Source: Nitrosomonas oligotropha | GTDB lineage: Bacteria > Pseudomonadota > Gammaproteobacteria > Burkholderiales > Nitrosomonadaceae | Reading direction: 5' to 3' | Assembly: GCF_900106555.1 (NCBI RefSeq) | Contig: NZ_FNOE01000001.1 | Location: 124,001 to 188,000 of the forward strand | DNA: 64,000 nucleotides | In this document: positions 9,365-21,589 of the stretch, one piece after another | Layout: each line of letters starts with the position of its first letter | How positions within the stretch are numbered: position 1 is the first letter of the stretch | The notes under the pieces: model-generated | Database searches by the model: none | Seen by the model: the letters and a program-made list of their open reading frames with translations, nothing else | Told to the model about the DNA's origin: nothing | Position numbers and translations under genes: made by a program

Positions 9365-9579
9365 AATTTCCAATCCTCCATCAATTCAGTGCGATGTTGT
9401 ACTGCCCATTCCAGAACCATTGCCAATGCCCTTTTTGGAAGATTACCTTTAATGATCTCCAATGTTCTTATATCAATTAATGCTTCATATTCCGCGTATA
9501 GCGCATGAAAATGCGTTGGCGAATGTTCGCGCCAGAACATTTGAATCACGATTCCAAAAAACTGGCTGATCGTTGGCAT
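9319..9579 (-). CDS. DUF4160 family protein
   Basis: An 86-residue protein of the DUF4160 family. It has the characteristic MPTISQFFGIVIQMFW start, the EHSPTHFHALYAEYEALIDI strand with clustered histidines, and the terminal helix ALAMVLEWAVQHRTEL that usually reads as W...H..EL..NW in the family. It is the first gene of an overlapping pair with the DUF2442 gene and precedes no other gene on that strand. The function is unknown; a toxin-antitoxin-like role has been suggested for such pairs because the two genes travel together. Confidence 0.88.
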   Translation of the reverse strand: MPTISQFFGIVIQMFWREHSPTHFHALYAEYEALIDIRTLEIIKGNLPKRALAMVLEWAVQHRTELMEDWKLCQQKQLPKSIAPLE

Positions 9580-9608
9580 CCTCTTTCTTCACTGTAAAAA
9601 TTTTATAA

Positions 9609-11273
<1,665 letters not shown>

Positions 11274-11373
11274 GGGTTTAATCTTTGTTTGATATGAAAA
11301 AAATTAAGAAACGAATAGACGGTGAGTTTAGCGCACGTCTCGCGGCAATGATAGCCAAATGGAAGGGATTTGC

Positions 11374-11601
11374 TCAACTGCCCATGCGCTTGATTGATAC
11401 AAACTTATTGTTTTCGTCGAAAACCAATTCAAACGTGCCGTACACCCCGTTGTTCCGTACTACGGAGCGCAATACATTGGCCGGAAAATGAACGATGCGG
11501 CCATCGATTGCCTCGGCCGCCACGGTATCCACTGCACCTTCGTAGTAGTACAGCAATTGATGCGCAGGAATTTTAAGCACAACGTGCAGGTGTTGATGCA
11601 T
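11374..11601 (-). CDS. DUF2835 family protein
   Basis: A 75-residue protein of the DUF2835 family, found in proteobacteria and of unknown function. The match is seen in LLYYYEGAVDTVAAEAIDG, in GRIVHFPANVLRSVV and in the ending NGVYGTFELVFDENNKFVSI. ATG 11601 is preferred over the TTG at 11613 because GAGG lies 6 nt upstream of it. It sits downstream of the pseudouridine synthase gene on the same strand and may be co-transcribed with it. Confidence 0.82.
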   Translation of the reverse strand: MHQHLHVVLKIPAHQLLYYYEGAVDTVAAEAIDGRIVHFPANVLRSVVRNNGVYGTFELVFDENNKFVSIKRMGS

Positions 11602-11626
11602 AAACAGCCTCAATCAGGAAACACCA

Positions 11627-12367
11627 TCAAAACTTCTCGCCATCCTCCAGATAGCGCCACTGGCCTTCGGGCAGGTTGCCCAGTTTGACTTTGCCGATGC
11701 GCACCCGCTTCAAACCGGTCACTTTCAGACCAACCAGCTCGCACATGCGGCGGATCTGGCGCTTTTTGCCTTCGTGCAGGATAAAGCGCAGTTGATCCTG
11801 ATTTTGCCAGCTCACTTGCGCCGGTTTTAAAGCTTTACCGTCCAAGCTCAAACCATGATTCAACAATGCCAGTTTGGCCGGTGGCAAACCACCCTCGACC
11901 CTCACCAGATATTCCTTTTCAATACGGGATTCTTCACCGATCAACTGCTTGGCGATGCGGCCGTCCTGTGTCAGCACCAGTAAGCCTTGCGAATCAATAT
12001 CTAGCCGCCCCGCAGGTGCGAGGTTTTTCAGGTGCGCAGGCTGAAATCTTTTAGCGGGTTGCACCGGTTGCTTCGGAATGAACTGATTTTCAGGCTTGAT
12101 CAATACCACGGCGGGTTGATAACCCGGTTCCGGTTGCCCGGATACATAACCGACCGGCTTGTTGAGCAATATCGTCACCTGCTGGGTTTGTTGCGCTTGC
12201 GCGGCTTTGTTCAGGGTGATTTTTTGCGTTGGAAAAATTTTAGTGCCGAGCTCGGAAATCCGTTCGCCGTCAACAAATACCCAACCCAGCTCGATGTACC
12301 GGTCCGCTTCACGGCGCGAACAGATACCTTGCTCGGACATCAGTTTGGATAAGCGGATTTTTTCCAT
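11627..12367 (-). CDS. rRNA pseudouridine synthase, RluF/RluB-like
   Basis: Pseudouridine synthase of the RsuA/RluB/RluF family, 246 residues, expected to isomerise a uridine in 23S rRNA. An S4 RNA-binding domain covers about residues 1-50 ([20 protein letters not shown]). The catalytic domain has the essential Asp in [14 protein letters not shown] and the C-terminal signature [15 protein letters not shown]. RluF homologues share the [13 protein letters not shown] start, so RluF is the closest by eye, but RluB/RluE assignments cannot be excluded. It is divergent from the rhodanese gene. Confidence 0.9.
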   Translation of the reverse strand: MEKIRLSKLMSEQGICSRREADRYIELGWVFVDGERISELGTKIFPTQKITLNKAAQAQQTQQVTILLNKPVGYVSGQPEPGYQPAVVLIKPENQFIPKQPVQPAKRFQPAHLKNLAPAGRLDIDSQGLLVLTQDGRIAKQLIGEESRIEKEYLVRVEGGLPPAKLALLNHGLSLDGKALKPAQVSWQNQDQLRFILHEGKKRQIRRMCELVGLKVTGLKRVRIGKVKLGNLPEGQWRYLEDGEKF

Positions 12368-12469
12368 GAAGCGCTATAATATTGGAAATTCGAGGAATGA
12401 AAAGTGGGCGTTACCGCTATTATAAAGGTAATCAATCGATCATTTTTAATAACATCGCTAGGATCATTT

Positions 12470-12922
12470 ATGGAAACTACCGTAGCAATACTGGAAAAAG
12501 CGCAACAACGCGCGCAAGAATTGGGGCTTCCCTACAAAGGCGCATTACTGCCGATGGAAGCTTACCGTGTGTTACAGGAACATACGCAAGCACAATTGGT
12601 GGATGTGCGCTCGCGCGCCGAACTGGATTGGGTCGGACGCATTCCCGGTGCAACGGAAATCGAATTGCGCTCGTATCCCAATATGCAACCCAATCCAAAC
12701 TTCCTGGATCAGCTCATACAGCAAACCGATAAAACACTGCCGGTGCTGTTTATCTGCCGCAGCGGCGCGCGTTCAAACCAAGCAGCCGCGATGGCAACGG
12801 ACATGGATTTTGCTGAATGCTACAACATCCTGGAAGGTTTTGAAGGCGATCGCGATGAAAACGGTCAGCGCGGCAAGGCTTCCGGTTGGAAGGCCGCCGG
12901 TTTGCCGTGGGTGCAAAGTTAA
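12470..12922 (+). CDS. Rhodanese-domain sulfurtransferase
   Basis: Single-domain rhodanese of 150 residues that would carry a persulfide on its active-site cysteine. The CRSGAR active-site loop is visible with Cys at about residue 96, and the DVRSRAELDWVGRIPGA strand-loop is typical. The ATG at 12470 is chosen because AGGA is 6 nt upstream and the protein then begins where the family does; longer in-frame starts add residues with no family similarity. It is a stand-alone gene, convergent with the PEP-CTERM gene. Physiological acceptor is unknown. Confidence 0.9.
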   Translation: METTVAILEKAQQRAQELGLPYKGALLPMEAYRVLQEHTQAQLVDVRSRAELDWVGRIPGATEIELRSYPNMQPNPNFLDQLIQQTDKTLPVLFICRSGARSNQAAAMATDMDFAECYNILEGFEGDRDENGQRGKASGWKAAGLPWVQS

Positions 12923-12950
12923 GAATTAAGAAAACGGTGATTTTAGCAAT

Positions 12951-12974
12951 ACTGCCGCGCTGCCTTTAATCCGG
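12951..12974. terminator. Possible hairpin between convergent genes
   Basis: GCCGCGCTGCC and GGCAGGCGGC pair with one bulge around an 8-nt loop, in the 88-bp gap between the rhodanese gene and the convergent PEP-CTERM gene. There is no T-tract, so it is at best a weak bidirectional transcription barrier. Confidence 0.3.
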
Positions 12975-13010
12975 CAGGCGGCTGATAGTAACAGTTTGAA
13001 GCTTAAAGAC

Positions 13011-13691
13011 TCAACTGCGTCGGCGTACAGCAACACCAATCAACCCCAAACCAGCTATCAATAACGCCCAGGTATCGGGTTCTGGTATCGGTGCGGCAAA
13101 CATGGTGCCGTATTGCACATGATCCACTTCAATGCCGCCACCGCTGTTCGAAATAAAGATCGACTTAATACCGCCATCGAACGTTAGGCCGAAAAAGCGG
13201 TCTTCTGCGGTTCCACCACCAAAGCTACCGTCAGGTATGCCACTGAAAGTCTGTGAAAGCAGCAACGTGTCGCTACCATCAAAGGCTTCGAATGTAATGG
13301 AGCCACCACCGTCAGTCCACACCAATCCAAAGGCCGTCGGCAGATCGCTACCTGTGTAGGTGAATTGCACAACACCTGCGCCGTTGAACCAGCTTGAACC
13401 AGTTACGCCTGATCCATCAATAGCACCGTCATCGCCATCGACTGAATCACGGATGCCGTCAAATACTCCCACTCCAATCCGGGAACCAGCGCTAGCCGTC
13501 AAGCCACCGCCAATGCCGGGACCATCCTCAAAGTTATCCAGAAATGCCGGTGCGCCACCCTGATAAAAACCGGCGGGAATATCAGCATCCGATAGATAAG
13601 AAGAGGGCCCAAACAGCACCGGCGCAGCTACAGCTGATGTGCCGATAAAGGCAGTTAGCGCGAATAGCGCCGTAAATCGTATTTTATTCAT
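13011..13691 (-). CDS. PEP-CTERM sorting-domain exported protein
   Basis: Secreted protein of 226 residues with an N-terminal signal peptide (FTALFALTAFIGTSAVAA) and a C-terminal PEP-CTERM tripartite tail: PEPDTW, a hydrophobic helix (ALLIAGLGLIGVAV) and a final RRRS. Such tails are recognised by exosortase (EpsH) in bacteria that make exopolysaccharide, and the protein is then anchored or released at the surface. The Gly/Asp/Ser-rich middle is a beta-rich domain that I cannot name. ATG 13691 is chosen since AAAGGAA lies about 7 nt upstream; the frame is open further but without a good start. Exosortase itself is not in the window. Confidence 0.85.
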   Translation of the reverse strand: MNKIRFTALFALTAFIGTSAVAAPVLFGPSSYLSDADIPAGFYQGGAPAFLDNFEDGPGIGGGLTASAGSRIGVGVFDGIRDSVDGDDGAIDGSGVTGSSWFNGAGVVQFTYTGSDLPTAFGLVWTDGGGSITFEAFDGSDTLLLSQTFSGIPDGSFGGGTAEDRFFGLTFDGGIKSIFISNSGGGIEVDHVQYGTMFAAPIPEPDTWALLIAGLGLIGVAVRRRS

Positions 13692-13794
13692 TTTATTATT
13701 CCTTTTTGTCATTGATCCAATTCGGACGAATCCTGCTTTAGATTCCATCCACGTAGTGTTCAAATTTCCTCTTTGAGCTAACTATATAAAAGTC

Positions 13795-13863
13795 GCTCCC
13801 GATATTTCTTTTATAAAAAATGCCAATAACCAGACAATTTTTAATGACAATATCGGTGGGAGC
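13795..13863. repeat. Long-spaced inverted repeat upstream of the PEP-CTERM gene
   Basis: GCTCCC-GATATT at 13795-13806 is matched in inverse by AATATC-GGT-GGGAGC at 13849-13863, 12 bp of complementarity with a 3-base bulge and a 42-bp AT-rich spacer. It lies about 105 bp upstream of the PEP-CTERM start codon. It could be a regulator-binding pair, an RNA fold, or the ends of a small decayed element. Confidence 0.5.
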
Positions 13864-13969
13864 AATTTTACGCAATGGATTATCTTCCTAGTTTACTAGT
13901 ATATTTATACTAGTTTTGGGTAGCTTTTTTCTATTAAGAAAAGCCGAATTGGCTTCCGTCAAAAACCAC

Positions 13970-14569
13970 TCAACCGTGAGCAGTTTCACGCTTGTTACGG
14001 CGCGCGAATAGTGTTAAAACTCCAAGACCGGCCAGCAATAACGCATAGCTTTCAGGCTCCGGCACCGGGCTCAATAATCCCCGTATCTCGCCGCCCGTGA
14101 ATACACTCGTGTGAAGATTGAAATAAGCTTTTCCGGTATCAAGACCTGCGACCAAATCGTTGAAAGCTGTGCTCACCGAGCCGCCGTGATTTGTGATAAA
14201 TGCTGCGTTATAACTGGAAGACAGCGCCATATCGAAAGTATGATCGTACGTACCGGCTGTCACCCCCAGAGGAAAGCCAAAGAAAGATGGGGTTTGCGTT
14301 GCAACACCGACATTGGTTCCCGGATCCGTGCAGCAGTGGATATGCGCTGCAGTCACAGTTCCCAGCAGATCGCTGAAATTGGCTTCGACCCGCATCGTCA
14401 CTAAGTCGAAATCGATCGTAACCAGCACCGAACCGGTGGCAGGTGACCCATTTGCAGGCGCTTCACTGCTACCGAGCAAAGGCGCGGCGTATTTCGCCTC
14501 GTGCGCCGCTACCGGTAATGTTGCGCTGAAAAAAACAAAGAAGCCTAAAATTAATTTATTAATATTCAT
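13970..14569 (-). CDS. CHRD-domain PEP-CTERM protein
   Basis: Exported protein of 199 residues. A signal peptide (ILGFFVFFSATLPVAAHE) is followed by a CHRD domain, recognised by AHIHCCTDPG, the YFNLHT element and GGEIRG; CHRD domains occur in chordin and in many bacterial surface proteins and their biochemical role is unclear. The C-terminus is a PEP-CTERM tail (VPEPESYALLLAGLGVL then ARRNKRE). ATG 14569 is used because GGAGGGAC precedes it by about 6 nt. It is followed on the same strand by a second PEP-CTERM gene about 280 bp away. Surface localisation by exosortase is inferred. Confidence 0.9.
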   Translation of the reverse strand: MNINKLILGFFVFFSATLPVAAHEAKYAAPLLGSSEAPANGSPATGSVLVTIDFDLVTMRVEANFSDLLGTVTAAHIHCCTDPGTNVGVATQTPSFFGFPLGVTAGTYDHTFDMALSSSYNAAFITNHGGSVSTAFNDLVAGLDTGKAYFNLHTSVFTGGEIRGLLSPVPEPESYALLLAGLGVLTLFARRNKRETAHG

Positions 14570-14590
14570 GATTTGTCCCTCCAAGTTATA

Positions 14591-14604
14591 GGGAAAAAAT
14601 TCCC
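14591..14604 (-). promoter_or_regulatory. Short palindrome in the CHRD gene leader
   Basis: GGGAA and TTCCC flank a 4-base A/T loop, 22 bp upstream of the CHRD start codon and just before its ribosome-binding site. It may be an operator or a leader hairpin. Confidence 0.25.
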
Positions 14605-14708
14605 CTTGCGACTGTACTGAAAGTCGAACTGGCGGTCAAACACGTTGATGCTCGATCAGAGAAAATAAAAAAACTTAATCGTCTATTTTTATAGGATTAA
14701 TTTTTCAC

Positions 14709-15533
14709 TCACATCTCCGACCAGCCAATCACACCGGTATACCCCGTCACCAGTATCACAATGCCAAACACAATCCGGTACCAGGCAAAAATGGTGAAGT
14801 CGTGATTGCTGACAAACCGCAGCAAAGCGCGTACGGCCAGTAAAGCACTGAAGAAGGCGGCAGCGAAACCTGCTGCGATCAGCGTTAAATCATTCCAATC
14901 CAGCAGTTCACGGTTTTTATAGAGATCGTAAAAAGTGGCGGCGAACATAGTGGGAATCGCCAGGAAAAAAGAAAACTCCGCAGCCGCTTTGCGCGACAGA
15001 CCGAAAAATAAGCCGCCGATAATTGTGGCGCCGGAGCGCGAAGTGCCGGGAATCAGCGCCAAACACTGCGCCAAGCCGACTTTTAGCGCATGCTTCCAAT
15101 CCATGTCATCGACTTGCTCGACTTCAATGACATGTTCTCTGCGCTCCGCCCATAAAATCAGCAAACCGCCGACAATCAAAGCGGTAGCCACCGGAATGGG
15201 GTGAAACAAATAATATTTGATAGTTTTGATGAACAACAATCCCATCACCGCAGCCGGCAGGAATGCGATCATCAGGTTGATGACGAAGCGGTTCGCCGCC
15301 GCACTGCGGCCAATACCACGAACCACTTCGATCACCTTAGCGCGATATTCCCAGCAAACCGCCAAAATCGCGCCCAATTGGATCGCAATAGTGAACACCT
15401 TGGCGCGTTCGCCGGTGAAGTCGAGCAAATCGCCGATCAAGATCAAATGACCGGTCGATGAAACCGGCAGGAATTCGGTCAATCCCTCAACAACGCCCAG
15501 GATCAACGCTTTTAGCAATAAGGCTAAATCCAT
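14709..15533 (-). CDS. uppP: Undecaprenyl-diphosphatase UppP (BacA)
   Basis: Integral membrane phosphatase of 274 residues that converts undecaprenyl diphosphate to the monophosphate carrier used in peptidoglycan and surface polysaccharide synthesis, and gives bacitracin tolerance. The conserved active-site segments are both present: [19 protein letters not shown] near the N-terminus and [13 protein letters not shown] in the middle. Eight hydrophobic segments fit the family. It follows thiC by 34 bp on the same strand, so co-transcription is possible. Confidence 0.96.
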   Translation of the reverse strand: MDLALLLKALILGVVEGLTEFLPVSSTGHLILIGDLLDFTGERAKVFTIAIQLGAILAVCWEYRAKVIEVVRGIGRSAAANRFVINLMIAFLPAAVMGLLFIKTIKYYLFHPIPVATALIVGGLLILWAERREHVIEVEQVDDMDWKHALKVGLAQCLALIPGTSRSGATIIGGLFFGLSRKAAAEFSFFLAIPTMFAATFYDLYKNRELLDWNDLTLIAAGFAAAFFSALLAVRALLRFVSNHDFTIFAWYRIVFGIVILVTGYTGVIGWSEM

Positions 15534-15567
15534 AAGCGTTTTTGTTATGCCTTCATAAAATTGAAAA

Positions 15568-17597
<2,030 letters not shown>

Positions 17598-17668
17598 TGA
17601 TGCTGTGAAGCTAATGGAAATGTGAAATAATTGCAAGTCTTATGTCAATTTAAGAATACGGAATAGAA

Positions 17669-18322
17669 ATGGACCTTGAACAAACCCGGTTTAACATGGT
17701 AGCGCAGCAAATTCGCACATGGTATGTATTGGATGATAACGTGCTGGATCTGCTATATAAAGTAAAACGTGAAGAATTCGTTCCGGCGGAAAATCGTGCC
17801 GCCGCTTTTGTCGATATGGAAATTCCGCTCGGTTACGGCCAAGTCATGCTGACGCCGAAAATGGAAGCGCGCATTCTGCAGGAACTTCACGTTCAGAAGA
17901 CAGATAAAATTCTCGAAGTGGGCAGCGGCAGCGGCTACATGACAGCGTTACTAGCGGACAGAGGCGCGCATGTGTACAGCGTCGAAATCATACCCGAACT
18001 GAAAGCGATGGCGGAAAACAATCTGAAAGCGCACAACATCACCAATGTCACCGTCGAACAAGGCGATGCCGCGCGCGGCTGGTCCAAGCATGAACCGTAC
18101 GATGTGATTGTGTTAACCGCATCGACCCCGGTGTTACCGGCTGCTTTTCAAAACAGTCTGAATCCCGGCGGACGTTTGTTTGCGATTGTCGGCGAAGATC
18201 CCGTCATGGAAGCATTATTGATTACCTGCGTGGCTCCCGGTGAATTCACCACCGAACAATTATTTGAAACCAGCACGGTAGCACTCGTGAATGCCCAGCA
18301 ACCCGTAAGGTTCAGCTTTTGA
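17669..18322 (+). CDS. pcm: Protein-L-isoaspartate O-methyltransferase
   Basis: SAM-dependent enzyme of 217 residues that methylates isoaspartyl residues to start repair of aged proteins. The SAM motif I (LEVGSGSGYMTALLAD) and the family start MDLEQTRFNMVAQQIRTW, with conserved YVLDDNVLDLL and REEFVPAENR, are visible. Its gene directly precedes the TolC-family gene (89 bp gap), an order also seen in other betaproteobacteria, so the two may be co-transcribed. The substrate-specific residues were not checked. Confidence 0.9.
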   Translation: MDLEQTRFNMVAQQIRTWYVLDDNVLDLLYKVKREEFVPAENRAAAFVDMEIPLGYGQVMLTPKMEARILQELHVQKTDKILEVGSGSGYMTALLADRGAHVYSVEIIPELKAMAENNLKAHNITNVTVEQGDAARGWSKHEPYDVIVLTASTPVLPAAFQNSLNPGGRLFAIVGEDPVMEALLITCVAPGEFTTEQLFETSTVALVNAQQPVRFSF

Positions 18323-18410
18323 GTATCACAGCATTGACGCGCGTCATTGGCCACAGCAATCAACCTATAGCTGAAGTATCACCGGCTCCGGGCAATTGCC
18401 GGAAATCGCT

Positions 18411-19760
18411 ATGAAATTTATGCCATTCGTTTGGGTTGCCTGCATCGGGATGCTATCGCATGCCACGCTGCAAGCCGCCGACCTGATGAATATTTATCAG
18501 GAAGCATTAACACAAGACGCCCAGTTCAAGTCTGCGCGGGCCGCCTATGAAGCGGCTCAGGAAAAAATACCGCAAGGCAGGGCCGGTTTTTTACCGAATA
18601 TCACCTTGTCGGGCACACGCCAAGTGCAGGAAGTCGATGCTGGCAAAATCGTCAATTCGACAACCGGGCTGGCCATCAATCCCGGCGCCAATATCGTTCA
18701 AAGCGGCGGGATTACGATCTCCGCAACGCAGCCGATTTTCCGCATGCAAAATATCGTCATTTACCAGCAGGCAAAAATCGAAGTCAGCAAAGCGGAGTCA
18801 CAATTCATCACAGCCGGGCAAGACCTCATTTTGCGCGTAGCGCAAGCATATTTCGACGTACTGGATGCGCAAATCGATGTCGAAGTCATCGAAACGCAGA
18901 AAAATGCCATCCTGAGACAACTCGAACAAGCCAGGCGTAATTTTGAAGTGGGCGTTTCGACCATCGTCGATACCAATGAAGCGCAAGCGCGTTATGACTT
19001 GACGTTGTCGCAGGAAATCGCCGCGCGCAACGCATTGGAAATCAAAAAGCGCGCGTTGCAAGGCATTATCGACCGTCTCCCGGAGAATCTCTCCGGCGCT
19101 AGGGAAATCGCCAACAACTTGGCCACTTTGAAATACGGCAGCATGGATGAATGGGTGCGCACCGCGGAAGAAAAAAACTTTACCTTGAAAGCACAGCAAG
19201 CCGCGTATGAATCGGCGCATCAAAACGTAAAAAGAATCTGGGCGCAACATTACCCGACATTGGATCTGGTGGCGCAATACAGCAATCAAATCGGCGTCGG
19301 CGCGGCGGTTACCGGACGCGGCATCGATCTCACTTCGCAATCCATCGGTTTACAGCTCAATGTCCCCTTATTCCAGGGCTTTTCGGTGCAATCCCAGGTA
19401 CGCGAGGCGATGGCGCTGCAAAATAAAGTCTTGCACGATCTGGAAAACACCCGGCGCAACATCACGATACAAACGCGTCAGCAGTATCTGAACGTAACCA
19501 ATGGTATTGCACAGGTCAAAGCACTCAAGCAAGCCTTGGTTTCCAGCCAAAGCCAATTGGATTCGACCATTCTCGGCCAGCAAGTCGGGGTCAGAACCGA
19601 AGTCGACGTGCTCAATGCCCAGCAGCAACTATATGCCGCCAAGCGCGATCTGGCCAAGGCCTACCACAGCTACCTGATGTCCCGCTTGCGCCTGAGCGCG
19701 GAAGCCGGTGAATTGGACGAAGATGCGTTAATACAAATTAACGCCATGTTGATCAAGTAA
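18411..19760 (+). CDS. TolC-family outer-membrane channel protein
   Basis: Outer-membrane efflux/secretion channel of the OEP family, 449 residues. A signal peptide (MKFMPFVWVACIGMLSHA) is followed by LMNIYQEALTQDAQFKSARAA, the first of two OEP repeats; the second half shows the matching SQSQLDSTILGQQVGVRTEVDVLNAQQ repeat. Long coiled-coil helices fit the periplasmic tunnel. ATG 18411 is chosen since GGAA lies 6 nt upstream and it begins at the signal peptide. It may serve the RND pump at the window start or the HlyD/ABC peptide exporter 4 kb away, but neither link can be shown from the sequence. Confidence 0.92.
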   Translation: MKFMPFVWVACIGMLSHATLQAADLMNIYQEALTQDAQFKSARAAYEAAQEKIPQGRAGFLPNITLSGTRQVQEVDAGKIVNSTTGLAINPGANIVQSGGITISATQPIFRMQNIVIYQQAKIEVSKAESQFITAGQDLILRVAQAYFDVLDAQIDVEVIETQKNAILRQLEQARRNFEVGVSTIVDTNEAQARYDLTLSQEIAARNALEIKKRALQGIIDRLPENLSGAREIANNLATLKYGSMDEWVRTAEEKNFTLKAQQAAYESAHQNVKRIWAQHYPTLDLVAQYSNQIGVGAAVTGRGIDLTSQSIGLQLNVPLFQGFSVQSQVREAMALQNKVLHDLENTRRNITIQTRQQYLNVTNGIAQVKALKQALVSSQSQLDSTILGQQVGVRTEVDVLNAQQQLYAAKRDLAKAYHSYLMSRLRLSAEAGELDEDALIQINAMLIK

Positions 19761-19791
19761 CGGACAATCTTCCAACGGCCAATCCCGCTAG

Positions 19792-19800
19792 TGATAGAAT
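19792..19800 (+). promoter_or_regulatory. Extended -10 promoter element of rnpB
   Basis: TGATAGAAT is an extended -10 (TGn plus TAGAAT) ending 8 bp before the 5' end of the RNase P RNA, which fits a start point at about 19808. No good -35 box is visible at 17 bp. Confidence 0.45.
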
Positions 19801-19807
19801 AACCGCC

Positions 19808-20105
19808 GAAGCTGGCCAGACAGTCGCCGCCTGCCGTTCTTTTTGAACGCAGGGGGAGGAAAGTCCGGGCTCCATAGAGCAGGATGACGGTTAACGGCCG
19901 TCCGCCGTGAGGCGAGGAACAGGGCCACAGAGACGAGCGTATTCAGTTACGGTGAAACGCGGTAACCTCCATCCGGAGCAAGACCAAATAGGCAGGCGAT
20001 GATGTTGCTCGCAGAGCCTGCGGGTAGGTTGCTTGAATGCACGGGTAACCGTGCGTCTAGAGGAATGACTGTCCACGACAGAACCCGGCTTACCGGCCAG
20101 CTTCA
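19808..20105 (+). ncRNA. rnpB: RNase P RNA (class A)
   Basis: Catalytic RNA of RNase P, about 298 nt, which trims tRNA 5' leaders. The P1 helix strands GAAGCTGGCC at the start and GGCCAGCTTC at the end are exact complements. The conserved core is present: GAGGAAAGTCCGGGCTCC near the 5' end, CAGGATGACGG, GAGGAACAGGGCCACAGAGACGAG, GGTGAAACGCGGTAACCTCC, and the 3' ACGACAGAACCCGGCTTA. The length is shorter than the E. coli RNA and in keeping with beta-proteobacterial forms that lack some peripheral helices. Confidence 0.97.
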
Positions 20106-20188
20106 CAAAATTTTAATGAGATTGACCCGAATTGAATTGTAGCCATCATGCAAAAACACAATGAGCGCTTGATACTTTACGTTTAGCA

Positions 20189-21577
20189 ATGATCCGTAAA
20201 TTTCTCTGCAAGGTATTCAACCGTAAAGCGCCCGCTGCCGAATCGATCGCAACGCTGAGTATCATTCCAAACAAGCGCCACGGCATCCGGCGTAACCAGA
20301 TTAATCCGTGCGCGTTAAAAGTCGCCACTACCCTGCAACAGGGCGGATTTTCCGCCTATATCGTCGGGGGGGCGGTACGTGACTTGCTGCTGGGATTGAC
20401 ACCGAAAGACTTCGATGTCGCAACCAACGCAACCCCGGAAGAAATCCATAAGCTATTTCGCCGTTCACGCATCATCGGGCGCCGTTTTCGCCTGGTTCAT
20501 GTGATGTGCGGTATGGAAACGGTCGAAGTGTCGACTTTCCGCGGACCATCACCGGACGATGAGGCAGATTCCGCAGCAGTCCCGTTAACCGACCAGCATG
20601 GCCGCCTGTTGCAGGATAATGTTTTCGGCAGTCAGGAAGAAGATGCGGTACGCCGCGATTTCACCGTCAACGCACTGTTTTACGATCCGATCAAGGAAGA
20701 AATTCTGGATTATCTGAGCGGCTTTGACGACATTAAAGCCAAAAAGCTGCGCATTATCGGCGATCCGGAGCAGCGTTACCGCGAAGACCCGGTGCGGATG
20801 TTGCGCGCAGTGCGGCTAGGGTCGAAACTGGATATGCAAATCGACGCGGAAACCGCCAAACCGATCGGTGATCTGGCGCCATTGCTGCAAAATGTTCCGC
20901 CATCGCGCTTGTTTGATGAAATGCTGAAGCTGTTACTGTCGGGACACTCGTTGTCTTGCGTGGTCGAATTGCGCGCGCGCGGGTTGCATCACGGTCTTCT
21001 GCCGATGCTCGATGTGATCCTGGAACAACCGCTCGGTGAGCGTTTTATCACCATCGCACTGAAGAATACCGACGAACGGGTCCGGCAAAACAAACCCGTG
21101 TCACCCGGATTTCTGTTTGCCATATTGTTGTGGCACGAAGTGCTGGCAAACTGGAACACCTTGAAAGCATCCGGCGAAAAACCGATGCCCGCTTTATTTA
21201 AGGCGATGGATCAAATTCTTGCACGGCAACACAAGAACCTGGCGATTCCCCGTCGCTTTGACGCGGTGATACAGGAAATATGGTCGATGCAACCACGCTT
21301 TGAAGCGCGTAGCGGCCGTCAACCGTTCCGTTTACTCGCCCATCCGCGTTTTCGTGCAGCTTACGATTTCATGCAACTGCGCTGCGAAAGCGGTGAATTG
21401 GGCGCGGAGCTGGGCGAATGGTGGAAAACTTTCCTGTCCGTAGATAGTGAAGAACGGGAAAAAATGCTGCCCACGCAAACATCCGGTAAAAAACCCCGGA
21501 AAAGACGCAGCCGCAAAAAATCTTCTTCCAGTTCCGCTGCTCCGTCCGGCAACGCAACGGATCAAGAAAGCTCTTAA
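20189..21577 (+). CDS. pcnB: Polynucleotide adenylyltransferase (poly(A) polymerase) PcnB
   Basis: Class II nucleotidyltransferase of 462 residues that adds 3' poly(A) tails to RNA and speeds its decay. The catalytic motif GGAVRDLLLGLTPKDFDVATNA gives the metal-binding Asp pair; RRDFTVNALFYD and RYREDPVRMLRAVRL follow as expected. The C-terminus is a basic tail (KKPRKRRSRKKSSSSS). CCA-adding enzyme is excluded by the HGIRRNQINPCALKV-type N-terminal segment and the long basic end, both typical of PcnB. folK follows 12 bp later, the same order as in E. coli, which points to one operon. Confidence 0.95.
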   Translation: MIRKFLCKVFNRKAPAAESIATLSIIPNKRHGIRRNQINPCALKVATTLQQGGFSAYIVGGAVRDLLLGLTPKDFDVATNATPEEIHKLFRRSRIIGRRFRLVHVMCGMETVEVSTFRGPSPDDEADSAAVPLTDQHGRLLQDNVFGSQEEDAVRRDFTVNALFYDPIKEEILDYLSGFDDIKAKKLRIIGDPEQRYREDPVRMLRAVRLGSKLDMQIDAETAKPIGDLAPLLQNVPPSRLFDEMLKLLLSGHSLSCVVELRARGLHHGLLPMLDVILEQPLGERFITIALKNTDERVRQNKPVSPGFLFAILLWHEVLANWNTLKASGEKPMPALFKAMDQILARQHKNLAIPRRFDAVIQEIWSMQPRFEARSGRQPFRLLAHPRFRAAYDFMQLRCESGELGAELGEWWKTFLSVDSEEREKMLPTQTSGKKPRKRRSRKKSSSSSAAPSGNATDQESS

Positions 21578-21589
21578 TACACTCCTCGC

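Noticed and set aside
11274-11373. Short gap between EttA and the DUF2835 gene as a possible small gene
   Set aside because: A plus-strand frame at 11285-11491 is antisense to the DUF2835 gene and has no family features.
18411-19760. TolC-family gene as part of the RiPP export operon
   Set aside because: It is on the opposite strand and separated by rnpB, pcnB and folK; functional cooperation stays possible but is not shown.
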